Of a stretch of 64,000 nucleotides of DNA, positions 24,801 through 38,973 are shown piece by piece. The translations under genes were made by a program, and so were the position numbers. The notes beneath the pieces are model-generated. The model was not told the DNA's origin. It ran no database searches and saw only the letters and a program-made list of their open reading frames with translations. Positions within the stretch are counted from its first letter, which is position 1. Every line of letters starts with the position of its first letter. The DNA comes from Perognathus longimembris pacificus (lineage: Eukaryota > Chordata > Mammalia > Rodentia > Heteromyidae). The stretch lies in assembly GCF_023159225.1 (NCBI RefSeq), contig NC_063175.1, forward strand, positions 3,622,255 to 3,686,254. The letters are read 5' to 3'.

Positions 24801-27800
24801 TGGGATTATAGGCATCACACCTAACCTTCTAGAGGCATTTCTAGCTAGCATCTTTGGTTAGGGCTATTCAAGGAAGATAATAAGCTATGATAAAACCAGT
24901 CTGAGATGGTCCCAGTATATATGGTTTCATTCAAAATCTGCTGCTCACATACTAAGTGACAGTAGGTAGGTTATTCTGTGTCCTTAGCCCTCACTGGGTT
25001 GTCGGTAGGTGAATAGGATTAAACTAAGCATCTGGAATAGCCAAAACATTTTCCAGCTATCATAATCTAAGGTTCAGCAGAATTGCATTTTGTTTTGTTT
25101 CAAATCATTTCAATTCAATTTGGTTTTGTGCAAATGTTCTTAAAACAAACCTTTTTTCTTCTTTTGTTACTAGAGTTTGAACCCAGGGCCTTTTACATGC
25201 TACTAGGCAAGCCCCAGCACTGGCAAAAAAAAAATAATGTTGGGTAGTAGAAAGGTGTGTTGGTGAAAATACAATGTATTTTAAAATGATTTTTATTAAA
25301 TAAGGTTTAAAAAGTAATTATTTTATTATACCATCATCCCTCCATATCCATAAGCCTATAGCCCTCCATATCACATTCACAATAAGCTCAGTCAACCATG
25401 GACAGGATATATTTAAGTTGCATCTGTACTGAACATGTATATTTTTTGTAATTATTCTCTAAACAATACAGTTGAACCATTATATGCATGGTATTATATT
25501 ATACATTATAAGTAATGTATGGGTTATTTAAACGTAAGGGAGAATGTGGGTACATTCTATACAAAAAAAACATTATGCCATTTTATTTCTTTGGGAGTTG
25601 GTTTCCATAGAGGATCCTGGAAGCAATCCCCCATGAATACTGAGAGATTGGATACCCAGGCTCATCATTTAAATCCTGACCATCTCAATGATATACCAAC
25701 TGACTGTGATCCCAAGAGCAAGAAAAATTCTCCAGAGGCAAACAAGTGAGTCACTAGTGAGAAGTGATATTGAAGTAGAGCATGGTTTTCTTCACCTAGA
25801 AGATGTATTGACATTTGGTATCTCTGATCAACACTTGTGTTGTCTAAGCCATTTGAGTTCCAGTGAAAATTTAAAAGTTGGATGACGTCAAGATTAGGTT
25901 TCAGATTTCTTATAATCCAGTGTTCTTTAGAATGGCTCCTCCAATTGTGGCTTCGTATCAGATAAGACTCCAACGCATGTTTAGTAGAAAAGCATGGCCT
26001 CTTCTCATTGTTTAGTAGTCTTTACCTTTCTGTAGGGGAAATCTTTGCCTTTTACTTCCTCCAAACTGTTCTGAAACTTATTTCAAAATTTGGTATGTGC
26101 TATATTTTCGATTACAAGCTTCCCAAATGTGTATCAAATATACAGTAATATTTTTGTAGTTATCCTAAACTTTTCCTTTTCAAGGTTCAAGGTTCATTGA
26201 TTATTTTTCTCCTGCTTCAGAGTTGAAAGGACACTCAGACACCATCTAACAATTAGAACTGAGGGGTAAATGGTTTGGCTATACAATGTTCTTCTCAGGC
26301 TCATGTGCTGTACACATGATCCCCAGTTGGTAAGGTTATTTTGAGAGCTTCTGGAAACTTTAGGAGGTGGGGGCCTAGCTGCAGGAAGTAGGTCAATGGC
26401 AGCGTGTTATTAAAGGCTGTATCTTGTTTTGTGTCCCTGTCTGTCTATCCCTTTCTGCCTCCTGTCACTATGAGGTGAACAGCCTCTTCCTCTACATGCT
26501 CTAGCCATAGTGAGGTTCTGCCTCACTGTAAGACCAATATCGATGGAGACAAGGACTATAGACTGAATCTTCTGAAACAATGAGCCAAAAAAAAAAAAAT
26601 CCTTCCCTTACGTTGTTTCTGTCATGCATTTGGCATAGCAAAGAGAACAGTCAATTGCCGTAGGAGTGCATCATGGTAGAGGGAAGATAAGCTTTAGAGT
26701 TGTATCATGATCTTGAATAGTTGCTGTCGTCCTTACCTCAGTGTCCTGACTTGATAAGACAGATATCATGTGCCTCACAATGCTATTAGTGTGAGTAGCT
26801 ACAGTAAAAATGCATTAAGATACTGTGAATAAGGGTGAATAACTGCTCAAGAAAGTTAGTTTTCTCCATGCCCACTTCAATTCTAATGATGAGAAAACTG
26901 AACCCCAGGATAGATCTGTGACATAGAATTGATTCTGGGGTTATTCCCTCTACTTTGTATTCCTCTTGATTCCAGCTGTCCCCTCTGATAAGCACTAGTA
27001 GTTTCCAGTGTGAGATTAGCTGAATAAAGATCCCAGAATGGCAAGAGCAGAGGCTAAAGTTTCTCCTTATAGCACATTTATGCTTGCTCTAAATATTGAG
27101 AAGTGTTGAATGTTTCTTTGAAAGTTAAGCACTGGTGGCTCACACTTGTAATCCTAGCTACTCAGGAGGCTAAGATTTGAGGATTGAGGTTCGAAGCCAG
27201 ACTGGGTAGAAAAGTCTGAGACTCATCTCCAATTAACCAGCAAAAAGCCAGAAGTAGAGGTATGGCTCATGTGGTAGAGCACCAGCCTTAAGCAAAAAGC
27301 AAAATGAGAACTGAAGGCTCTGAGCTCAAGCCCTAGTGCCAGCATTAAAAAAAAAGTCTCTTCTTGAGAGGCATGGATGCCCCATTCAGAGGATGACAAG
27401 AATGTAGCCTGGAAGAGAGAGATGAGCCCTTCTGAAAGGCTCTAGTTCCCTTCATGGTCACTGACCTCCCTGAGTCCTAAGAATATCCTCTGGGAGACAA
27501 AGGTGAATCTGAGTAGCCCCAGATGGCACAGGGCAAACATGGCGAGTACACATGTAACAGTCCACGATGTGGTTAGGGGAACTGGCAACAGAGCAAGACC
27601 AGCTATATGGAACTGGTTTAGTTACTTTACTCCCCAGGGTTTCATATCCTTCACCTCTAAAATAAGTCACCATAGTCCTGACACTTGCAAAGAAATGATG
27701 AAGTTCAAATGCATTCCATTTAGATACTTTATATGGAACCTGGTAAACAATATGCACTTTAGAAATGTTGGCTATCCATATTTTGGGGTGTGTGTGTGTG

Positions 27801-30800
27801 TGTGTGTGTGTTTGTGTGTGTGTTTGTACACATGTTTGTGTGAGCATGCACACCTGTGCTAGTACTGGGGCTTTAACTTAGGGCCTATGGCTCTTGCTTG
27901 GCTTTTTCATTCACTGCTGGAACTCTACCCCTTAAGCCATACCTCCACTTCTGGGTTTTTGCTGGTTAACTGGATGGAGATAAGAGTCTCATCCATCTGT
28001 CTGCCTAGACTGACTTCAAACTTCAGTTCTCAGATCTCAGTCTCCGGAGTAGCTAGGATAATAGGCAGGACCCACCAGCTCCTGGATTTTTGGTTTGGTT
28101 TTGTTTTTTCCCTTTCTTCAGTTGCTTCAACCGTATCCCACGAATACTGAATGTAAAATATAATGTATTGACAACTAGGAACATGTACCAATACATCTAC
28201 ATTTATGTATATATGCTGTGTAGATCTGCAGACATATTATCTATTTAGGTAGTAATAATGAATGTCTACAAATAAAGAGAGATTACACAGGATGTTGGTA
28301 ATACTGAAATGCACTCTCCACCCTCAGATGAACTGCCTCTTCTAACTGCAACATAGCATTACCACTGGCAAGGCAGACTAAATTATTTTCTATATTTAGC
28401 TTTATATATTTGCATTTTTCTTTTTATTCAGCTCTAAATTTCCTGATCTGGAAGTCAATTTGCTTCTAGCAAACTATGTTATTTGTAGGTTTAAGGCATA
28501 CACTTAAAGGCTTTCAAAATATTTTTGAAAATATCTTAACAGAGGAGAATTTTGGGTGCCAAAAGATAAGGGAACATCATAGTCTTTCTGACATTCTGTA
28601 AGAAATAAGACCATTAAATTTGCTGCACCAACAATTAGAGTTCTCAAGCTTGGGCAAGGCAAAATATCTCAAAGTAACTAACAGTGACAACCAGCAATTA
28701 CCACTGCCTTATTTCCTTTTCTACATTCAGACAAATACTGAGCTCACTTGAATGGCCCTGCCTCTGGGAAGGCCCAGGCAACTTGAACTCAACAGTGGCA
28801 CTGTCTTGACTTCTCTCATCCTCATCTTTAAGCTAAATGTAAATGTTATTGTGGGGAGGGCATTACCTATGTACTTAACCAGTGTTTATTGTCTGACTAA
28901 ATTAGTAGATGCTGCCGTTCTCTCCATTTCTACCAATATTTGAGAGTAGATAATGCAAATATCCTATGTGTTTGGAGACAGAACTGTACTCGGTGTTGTA
29001 AACTTACAAGAGCCTTTTCTGGAAAAGACACAAAGGGAATGGAAGTGAGCTTCTCAGTTCACAGGGTGAGCTGGAACTACAGCACAAAGAGTCCAGGGAA
29101 ATCTCCATCTTCCCACACAGCATTTCAAGGTTAATTTGTGAATCATCCCTGGTGATATTCTTTTTCCAGCTGAATGGTGGATCGGCATTCAGATGAAAAT
29201 GGCTTGCCTAATGCCACAAGGCAGGTTTTCTCTTAGGTCTCAGAAGTCTGCATCCACACATTCACACCCCATAGCAACTCCACCATGCTACCACATCCAA
29301 ACTCACTACCAACCAATCATTTCTAGGTAGGTGAGAAAAACTAGTTCTACAGCAGTATGTGATTCTTTTTAATCACAACCTCTACTGAGCATTTACGGAG
29401 CTTTTTGAACCTTTTCCCCAGGAAAGGAAGGCACATGTACAAATATACAAAGTTTTGCCCACAGCCTGTGATAGGAATATAAGTTGTATTCTTTTGCTTG
29501 TTTTTTGTTTTGGAGTTGTTTTTATTTTTTGTTACTGATGATTAAACTCGGGCCTCATACTTGTTAGGCAAGGGAAACAACTATATTAGTGGGAAAAAAG
29601 TAGTTTAAAACATAGGAATTCCTTTAAATACTTAAGAGTTTTTTTGAGATCACTTTCGATTTATTTTCTCAAATTCTAGGCTGTGTTTTTCTGGCTGCTT
29701 TACTAGTTTGGCCATCGGATAAAAGATCCTATCAGGCCAGTGGAACCTTTCGAGTGTTATTTCAGACTTCTTTCTCTTCTTTTAGGTGTCAACTGTGGAG
29801 TTTTATATAGAAGCTGTTTTATTTATAGGCTTATAAATAGTTCAGAAGGATTCTTTTTCTGGGTCCTCCTCATGCTGTTTTCTAAGAGTTTCAAATCTTA
29901 GGTACTGTCTTGAGATTACCTTTATTTAGAGGGATGACTCTTCTATCAAGTGCTAATTTTACTTAAGAAGGGATGTGTGTGTGATTTCAAAATATGTAAG
30001 CAACGAAGGAAGAGCTTCATAACTCAGATATTACACTATGTATCCTGACACTTCTTTGTTCAACAATGAAGAATGAGGATATTTTTCCATGTTATCATCT
30101 TAGTTTCTCTGGAGAACAAAGGCCAAGAAAAGAACTTCTAGAAAGTGCTTCTGTAGCTCTGATGGGCAGTCTATTACATGCTTCCAAGAGCCTTTTCAAT
30201 TGATTCTGTCAGAGCTGTCACCTGGTCTACTGCAGAAGCTGCCCCACAGTAAGATTGCTAAACTCTGTGAATGTATTGGGGCCACTTACTTGGGAACTTG
30301 TGTTCCTGGCTGAGAGCAAGCAAACGTTTCATTTCTGTAAGGAGAAAGAGAAAATGATTAAACTCTACCCTGTTAAAACAAATAATAGTCCTTAAGAATA
30401 GCTGAGAAATCAAAGCTATATCATACTGTAAGGGCGAAGGTTTTAAACTTACCTGCCTCATCTATTAGGTAGCTTGATGCTATTCCATCAGTGTCTGTTA
30501 CATCGCAAGAGTAAATGCCTAAGTCATCGGTCCCGAGGTCTTTGAAAGTCAGTTTTGTCCTTGAGAATAAAATATTTTTCTTAGAAATGAAGCTGTACTG
30601 GGTTTAGAAAACTGTCACTTGCTATGTCTCTAGGCAACCATATGCACGACTCCTTTCATTTGGGATGTTGTCTTCTGCTCCTTGCTGAGCAAATTCTTCC
30701 CATTCTTGATACCTCAAGATCAATGTCAGATCTACTAGGAAGACTTTTGTGTTTCTTCCCAGGGGGTGATGATGATGGGGGGGCGAGTGATACAAGTTCC

Positions 30801-33800
30801 CAATCCCCTAACCATGTTATTTTTTCACACACAGCAGGGACAAAGGTATTTGGCTTTTTAGCCCTTGCTGGGGAACCTAGATTTTTTATCCCATAGGGCA
30901 AAATGTGTTCTACTATCTTTGGGTTCTTCTCCACTCTCATCCCCTACACTTCCCTTTTCAGAAGTGGTTATACTACACTGAGATTATCCCCAGTGTACAA
31001 TCACTGTGCTTTCAAAGACAGGATTTTCTTTGTATTTTGTTGCATCCCTAGCACACAGGACCTTGAATAGCACATAACTTGTGTAATGAGTAAGTGAAAG
31101 GTTATCAGTCAAACTCATTGTGTTTTCTAACCTTGGCAAGTTTTACCACTAGTTAATGGCTAATATCAAGTATACATTTGGATGCCTAAGTCCACAAACT
31201 GGAAGCAAGTTTATAGTTTGACTATCTTTTCTTTGAGAAAATGTATTGTACTTTAAGAACTTCGGAAGGTGCTTTAAAGAGGATTATTATTTTTGAGATT
31301 TATAATGATTAGAAGGTTTTATAATGCTAGTTGTAAAATGTTTGTGACTTTATGCTCTAATTGCAAGAAAATTAAACAGAAAGGAGTGAGTTTACTTCAT
31401 GCTCCTACAATGGGAAGGACACCTGCTAGGATGGAAATAATCCTTACTTGTTGCCTTTGCTTTCCACTTCTAATCGTGCAGAATCCTCAGTAGATACATA
31501 ATCTTTGGACCAAGTGAATTCTGACTTTGGAGTCATCTGATCACATTCAAAGTTCAACGAAATAATTCCATCATCATCCACGTTTACAACCACCTCTTTG
31601 GTTCCTAGAAGATTAAAAACAAGTCTCTGATATACTGTGGTAGAAATCAGCAAATTAAGAAGCTTTAAAGCAAGGCTTGCACTTAGGTAAGGGGAAAGAC
31701 ACAACTGCTTAGTACAGGACAAAGGAAAAATTGGTATTTTGATGGTAAAATTATGAGAGTGGACTGATGGTAATCAAGGGGCACAGCAATGTTGGAAAAA
31801 GAACAGTCAAATGTCCCTTATCGGGTGCTAATTCATAACTCTACTTCAACAATATCCATGCCCAGTCAGTCACTAGGAAAGGCTAGAAAGAGATAAAGAA
31901 ACTAGAGGGAATTTTAGGGGAAAATAGAAAAAAAAAACCTCACTAGATTCACAATTTAAAGTTTGTGTTATTTTAAAAGAGAAAAATATATAGGAACTTT
32001 ATATTAGAATGATAGTATTCTAGAAAAGACTACTGTTGAACTATATGGAAATGAGCTATAGTGACTGGATATGTTTCAAGAAGATAGGTTTGGGGATTTT
32101 AAAAAGAAAATTCAGTTAGTGTTTTGAGTTATTTTCTTTTTGAGATTTATAGTAAATTTCATCTGTAGCAGTTACAGCAATTCATAGTGAGTTTGTACAA
32201 CTAATGTAACATTCATGGCATGTCTAAATCCAGTAGGACAAAAACAAACTCTACTGTTAAATTTATACTCATTCACTTGTCAGCCCAGACCTGGTTTGTT
32301 TCAGCATATTAGGAAAATTATATTTAGTCTCTGAAAGGTAAAGCTTTACTTATGAAAAAACATTAAAGAAACCTTCCTATAGATGTTTCCCAGTGGAATG
32401 ATGTTTCCTCTGTAGATTGTAGTGTAAGGTCCAACATCCTGTCTTAGTGTTCAATAAGACTTATCAGCAAGGAAAAAGGGCAAAAGTCCTCCTAGGGAAG
32501 GCCTAACAGAAAACATGTACATAGATAGCGAGTGGCATAAGGGTCTTGGTTCCTGAGCCAGTTGACCGAATTTGTGTTCTCACTGATGGTAGTGTATACT
32601 TCACACACACACACACATACACACACACACACAGAGCGAATATATATGTTATATATACAGACTTTATATATATATAAACTTAATATATGTAAATATGTTA
32701 CCAATATATATTCAAATATATATACTCAAAAAGTAACAGCATATATAAAGTTTAGAAGGGATTTTTTAAAATAAAAATTTAAAGCATCTTTTTGTGGTGC
32801 CAGTCCTAGAACTTGAATGCAAGGCCTGGTCTCTGTCACTGACCTTTAGTACTCAAGGCTAGGACTTGATCACTTGAGCCAGAGCACCACTTCTGGCTTT
32901 TTGGTGGTTAATGAAGGTAAAAGTCTCATGGACTTTCCTGCCAGGGCTGGCTTTAGACTGTAATCCTCAGATCTCAGCTTCCTGAGTAGTTAAGAATACA
33001 GGTATAAGCTGCCAGTGCTGGGCTAAAAGTTCTTTGGGTGTGTGTGTGGGGGGGGGGGGGTAGTGATGGAGCTTGAAATCCAGACCCAGATGCTATCCTT
33101 GATCTTTTTTGATCAAGGTTAGTACTCTAGCACTTCAAGACATAGCTCCATTTCTGGTTTTCTGGTGGTTAATTGGAGGTAATAGTCTCATAGACTTTCC
33201 TGCTGGGCTGGCTTTGAACCAGGATCCTCAGATCTCAGCCTCCTATGTGGTTAGGGTTATAAGCGTGAGCCACTAGTGCTGGCTTTTTCTTTTGGCTTTT
33301 AAAAAAAGGATTATATTCATATTTGACTACATAGATAACCTCAAGAAATGATGAATTAAAACAGTACAATAGGGGGCTGGGGATATAGCCTAGTGGCAAG
33401 AGTGCCTGCCTCGGATACACGAGGCCCTAGGTTCGATTCCCCAGCACCACATATACAGAAAACGGCCAGAAGCGGCGCTGTGGCTCAAGTGGCAGAGTGC
33501 TAGCCTTGAGCGGGAAGAAGCCAGGGACAGTGCTCAGGCCCTGAGTCCAAGGCCCAGGACTGGCCAAAAAAAAAAACAAAAAAAAAAAAAACAGTACAAT
33601 AAATGTATCCAATGCCTAACGTATGAAACTGTATCCGCTCTGTATATCAGTGTGACAATAAAAATTTTAAAAAAATAAAAAGAACAACAACAACAACAAA
33701 ATAAAAATATAATTATTCCATATGTGAAATGACTACTATATGTTCCTTTTTATTTTCCTGGTCCTGGGCCTTGAACTCAGGACCTTGGCTCTGTTCTTGT

Positions 33801-36800
33801 GCCTTTTTTTCTCAAGACTAGTACTCTACCATTTAAGCCACAGCTCTACTTCTGGCTTCTTGGTGGTTAGAGATTAGAGTCTCACAGACTTTCTGCCTTG
33901 GGTTGGCTTTGAACTTTGATACTCAGATCTCAGCCTACTGAGTAGCTAGCATTATAGGCACAAGCTGCTGGCACCTGGCTATATGTTCCTTATAAAAGTC
34001 TGTATTATCTGCTAGAAGCTGCAGTCATTGTCTTACATCCATTCCTGAGAACACATGACTAAATTTCATCCCACTTTTTTTTTTTTTTTTTTGGCCAGTC
34101 CTGGGCCTTGGACTCAGGGCCTGAGCACTGTCCCTGGCTTCTTCCCGCTCAAGGCTAGCACTCTGCCACTTGAGCCACAGCGCCGCTTCTGGCCGTTTTC
34201 TGTATATGTGGTGCTGGGGAATCGAACCTAGGGCCTCATGTATCCGAGGCAGGCACTCTTGCCACTAGGCTATATCCCCAGCCCTCATCCCACTTTTGTA
34301 ACCTTAATAGTGAAGAAGTGCTCGTATTAAAATTTAAGATCGATACAAATGTTTAGGCTCAGACAGTGTTAAAACACACAATTTGCATAAGACACTGTGA
34401 AAATATAAATTGAAAATCATTTGTACATTCATATTGTTATGAAGAGGCAAGGAGAAGTGATAAGTGTCAACTAAATTTGTCCTGCTTTTTTTTTAATGTA
34501 GTATCTATTTTGGAAGCATGACCAATTACTCATATTAATCACACATTACTTCTGGTCCTTTTTGAAAAGCAAGTGAATCATTCAAATGTTTGTTATTGGG
34601 GCTGGGGATATAGCCTAGTGGCAAGAGTGCCTGCCTCGGATACACGAGGCCCTAGGTTCGATTCCCCAGCACCACATATACAGAAAACGGCCAGAAGCGG
34701 CGCTGTGGCTCAAGTGGCAGAGTGCTAGCCTTGAGCGGGAAGAAGCCAGGGACAGTGCTCAGGCCCTGAGTCCAAGGCCCAGGACTGGCAAAAAAAAACA
34801 AAAAAAAAAAAACAAAAAAAATCAAATGTTTGTTATTTATTATGGTGAAAACAAGACAAAAGGTAAGATGGTTACTTTAAAAATCTGGATTTTTTTCCCC
34901 TAACATTAAAGATTAGACTTTTCTGCAATGGAGTCATACCACTAAAAGCATATGACCAGTCCTGTTTACTTTGCCTTTCCCTCAGTTCTGTAGATGATCT
35001 TTGTATTCTAACACTTTGCCCATTTGGAACCTTGCCCCAGTCCAAGAAGTAAGAAAACACAGCTCTCTCAGAACCAGTTGTGATTGCCAAAGTTTACTTC
35101 CTAGTGTCCTGCACATACTGGAGAATTCCGAAGACTGTCACATGGGAGCTATTTATACTTTGCTTGAGGGAATTCTAACAAACAGTGTTGGTTGGTTTCT
35201 CTCAGTAGATCAAACTGAAGAAAAGGGACAAAGCTACTTTCAGCAGGCTCTCTGAAAGTGAAGAACACCACAGCCAGTGAGGAAGAAGGAAAACATAAGG
35301 TATTATTTAATACCAGAGCAAAGAGCTCCCCACCTTCCTGATGACATCTTATGCTGCTACACTGTGCCAAATAAGATTGATACTTGTGGTTCTGAATCAC
35401 ACAGAAAAGGGTAAAGAAGATTCAGTATATTGTATCCAAGAATAGTGAAAACATGTTGAAATATGTAGAACCTTCTCAGAAAGAATACACCAAAGTCTTA
35501 AAACAAAAATTTAAAATATTTATCCTTTAGCAGCAAATTTGCAGGTTAACAGAACAGTTGTTCATTTAAAATAATAATTTGTTCAAGCTATTTTTCCCCA
35601 CTCTTTTGTATTTTGTTTTTGATGCTTGAGCTCAAACACAAAGTGGATTTTTGTGTGGCCAGATTTGGTCTCAAACCCATGTGACCTGTGATCTTTAGTG
35701 AAAATAGGAAGTGAAATGAAAGGTGTTATTTTCCTTTTAATGAAAAATATTATTTTGAGTCCCAAGCAATACATGTTTTTCTACCCCGGTCTGAGTATTA
35801 CCTTATCGCCTTAAAGCTGAGTTCTAATGTGAAAAAAAAGTTGATATAGAACAAGATGCATAGTTCTTATAAACTGATTTGGTGAATGGTAACCCCTTTG
35901 TACTGTGACTTAAAGATAATAAAAGCAGGTCTGGGAATGTAGCTTAGCGGTAGAGTGCTTGCCTAGCATTCATGAAGCCTTGGGTTCAGTTCCTCAGCAC
36001 CACATAAACAAAAAAAAGCTGGAAGTGGTGCTGTGGCTCAAAGGGTAGAGTGCTAGCCTTGAGCAAAAAGTAAGCCAGGGACAGTGCTCAGGTCCTGAGT
36101 CCAAGCCCCAGGACTGGCAAAAAAAAAAAAAAAAAAAAAAAGAGATAATAAAAGCATGTTTTAAAAAAGGAAATAAGAAAATGAGATAATTTGTTAATCT
36201 AAAAAATTGGAATCCGATTTTGTAATTTAAAATTAAGTAATTGGTAGTAGAAACAAAGTAAGAGGTATAGATGAGGTATGTCAGCTAGGATTTAATAATT
36301 TTCTTTGTGAAGGTTTCCGTGATTAATCATGTCAATCAAGAGATCATAGTAGTATCTATAGGGGTAGAAAACTTATATAACTAGTGAAGAAAATATAATT
36401 GTGGCTATGATAGATAGATAGTGCTGGGCGATTTAGCTAAATAAATGAACAATAAAGGGAATGAATAAAAGCAGTGAAATCTATATTTGAGCACATAAGC
36501 TTGCAAAGTCAAAATTCAATGAAAGGAATGTTTGATTCCACTTTTATTTTTCAAAAAGTTGTTCTAGTTATTCAGTTTATCAAGGAAAAGTTTAAGAACT
36601 GTAAAGGCCAAGATCATGTCCTTTATATTTTCCATATCTATATTTACATGGATGAAAAAAGTGACTTCCCTGGCATGCGCCAGCCTGTGTTGTATTCCAG
36701 AACTGAAAGTAAAGATAAATAAATATCAATAAAAGAAGACTGTGTAATGTTCCAGCTCCTTTACTATCTGTCACATGAATTTTAATATGGCTTTCCAAAC

Positions 36801-38934
36801 TAAATGTTTTTATTGATTTATTTTAATTGATTTGTGATGGAGCCCAAGCCCTGAGTCTAAGCCCCAGGACCAATATGCAGGCACTTGCTTTCTCACGCGC
36901 GTGTGCGCACACACACACAATGTGACTGAGTAAGTAAAGTGTTTTACAGCAACATCTGAAATGGGAAACTAAATCCACACTGCTTTTTCTTTCATCCTGG
37001 GTTTATGAATGGAGACAAGGTGATTTTTGGAAAAGATGTTTGGGATCCAACTCAGGACCTTGTACCCTGAAATCTACCACTGAGCCATTAGATAATAAGG
37101 AAATTACTTGGGACAACAACGAGTCAATGTGAGGAAACAGGAGTTTAAAACAATAAGATATCTCTTGGAATTTACAATTAGGCAAAGCAATTTTGCATTT
37201 TTTATGGCAGCAGAAGGGTTTGAACTTGAGGCATTGTACTTTGGTTAGGCAGGTATTCTATTACATGAGCTATAACCCTAGCACTAAGCAAAACAATTTA
37301 AAAATAAACTTGGAGATTTTTTTTACAGGTTGGACATGTTGCATTTTAAATTTCTTTTTATGTAACAAGAGGAAGTAGACTTAAGCATTTGGAGGGCTAG
37401 TTTTCCACATACTAAAATCTAAGTATAATTCCTTAAATAAAGGGTCCTGAGCACCAGGTGCCGGTGGCTCACACCTGGAATTCTAGTTACTCAGGAGGCT
37501 GAGATCTGAGGATTGAGGTTCAAAGCCAACCCAGGCAGGAAAGACATGAGTCTCTTTTCTCTAATTAAACACCAACAAGTCAGAAGTGGAACAGTGGCTC
37601 AAGTGGGAGAATACTAGTCTTGAGGAAAAAAAGAAAAAAAAAAAAAGCCCAGGGACAGTTCCAGGCCTGGAGTTAAAGCCCAGCACTGGCACCAATAAAT
37701 AAAGAAATAATAAAAGTTCCTGAGTACGTAGTAGGCAAAAACTACATTCCAATTTTACAAAAATACATGATGCTTCAGAAAAGCCAAGTCCAACATAATG
37801 AAATATAAACAATGACAACATTTCTAACATGACTCAGTCCAACCCACCAGTCAATACTTTGTGGAGATTTACTCATACAGGTCAAAGAGAAAAGTAAAGC
37901 TATAACCTTCTCACGTTTCCCTTTTAGAATGTCCCAGGGTTTAACTAAGATTTTGCCTAGAGCAGAGCTACAGTCAGGTGGAACACTGACAAATGCTTAA
38001 AGAGACAAATTGTCCAAAGCTGAGCAATGTGTGATCAAGTTAATAGGCAGGAAGCACTCATGAAGGGCTAGCACACCAAGGAATCCTTGGGGGGTTTCTC
38101 ACACAGGTCAAAGGTTAGCCCCTTTTCCACAAAGTGTGACTAGAAAAGGGAATGCAAATTAATCATGATTTTGGTTTTCTCATAAAATGTCTTTTGAATG
38201 GGGCTCCAGTGGTTCACCCCTTATTACTCAGGAGGCTGAGATCTGATGACCAAGGTTTGAACAAACAAACAAACAAAAGTCTTACGAACCTGTTCAAAAC
38301 TAAGAATTAGTAGACATATCAGGAAATATGTGTAGAAGAAATGAAAGAGATCATTTACTCTGAAAAAAAAAAGGATTTAAAAAGAGTTGTTTCTACTCAG
38401 CTCCTCAATCCTGAAGAAATCCTTAATGTGGCCGACAAGGAAAGCCTGATTTGCCTAGTTCCTGCAGACTAGGAAGCACCATGCTACACATGGGCTAGCT
38501 GTGACCCGAGGATGAAATGAACTACTTGAAGATTAATTTTATCACATTTGTTTCTCTTCCCCCAAACAAACCCCTAAACCAAAATCCAAGATTGCAAAAA
38601 GACTTTATCTCCCACCTTTTATTTTGTGTTGTTACTGTCATATATACTATATCTGTACGTTATACACGCCACACTGCAGTGTCATACATTTTGCTTTCCA
38701 TAGTCAGATGTTTTTTAGATAAGTTAAGGAAAAGGAAGTTAAAAAAAGATAGGATTTAAAAATTTACATAAAGTCCTAATAAACTCCTATACATTTTATA
38801 ATCTGACAGAGAATTCTGCCTGATCTAATTTAAAGTCTTCCACAACAGCATAAATAAATCACTTTTGTAGGCTTTTATTATTTGTCCTCTAGGGTGTGTG
38901 CTTGTTCATGCACGTGTATATGTGGGATTATTTT

Positions 38935-38973
<39 letters not shown>

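Larger units (their letters stand above)
24544..30289 (-). other. MYOM1 intron, 5.7 kb
   Basis: Recognised content: MIR-like stretches (24920-25050, 26655-26810), an ID fragment (25166-25228), a MaLR-type LTR (26266-26660), two SINEs (27130-27348, 27856-28085) and a GT microsatellite. 25230-26260 and 28090-29520 are unassigned AT-rich sequence with no exon-like segment. Confidence 0.83.

Noticed and set aside
34598..34660. Possible tRNA-Ala gene
   Set aside because: The text with A- and B-box words is the left monomer of an IDL-Geo SINE, with target duplications and an A tail, and it occurs many times.
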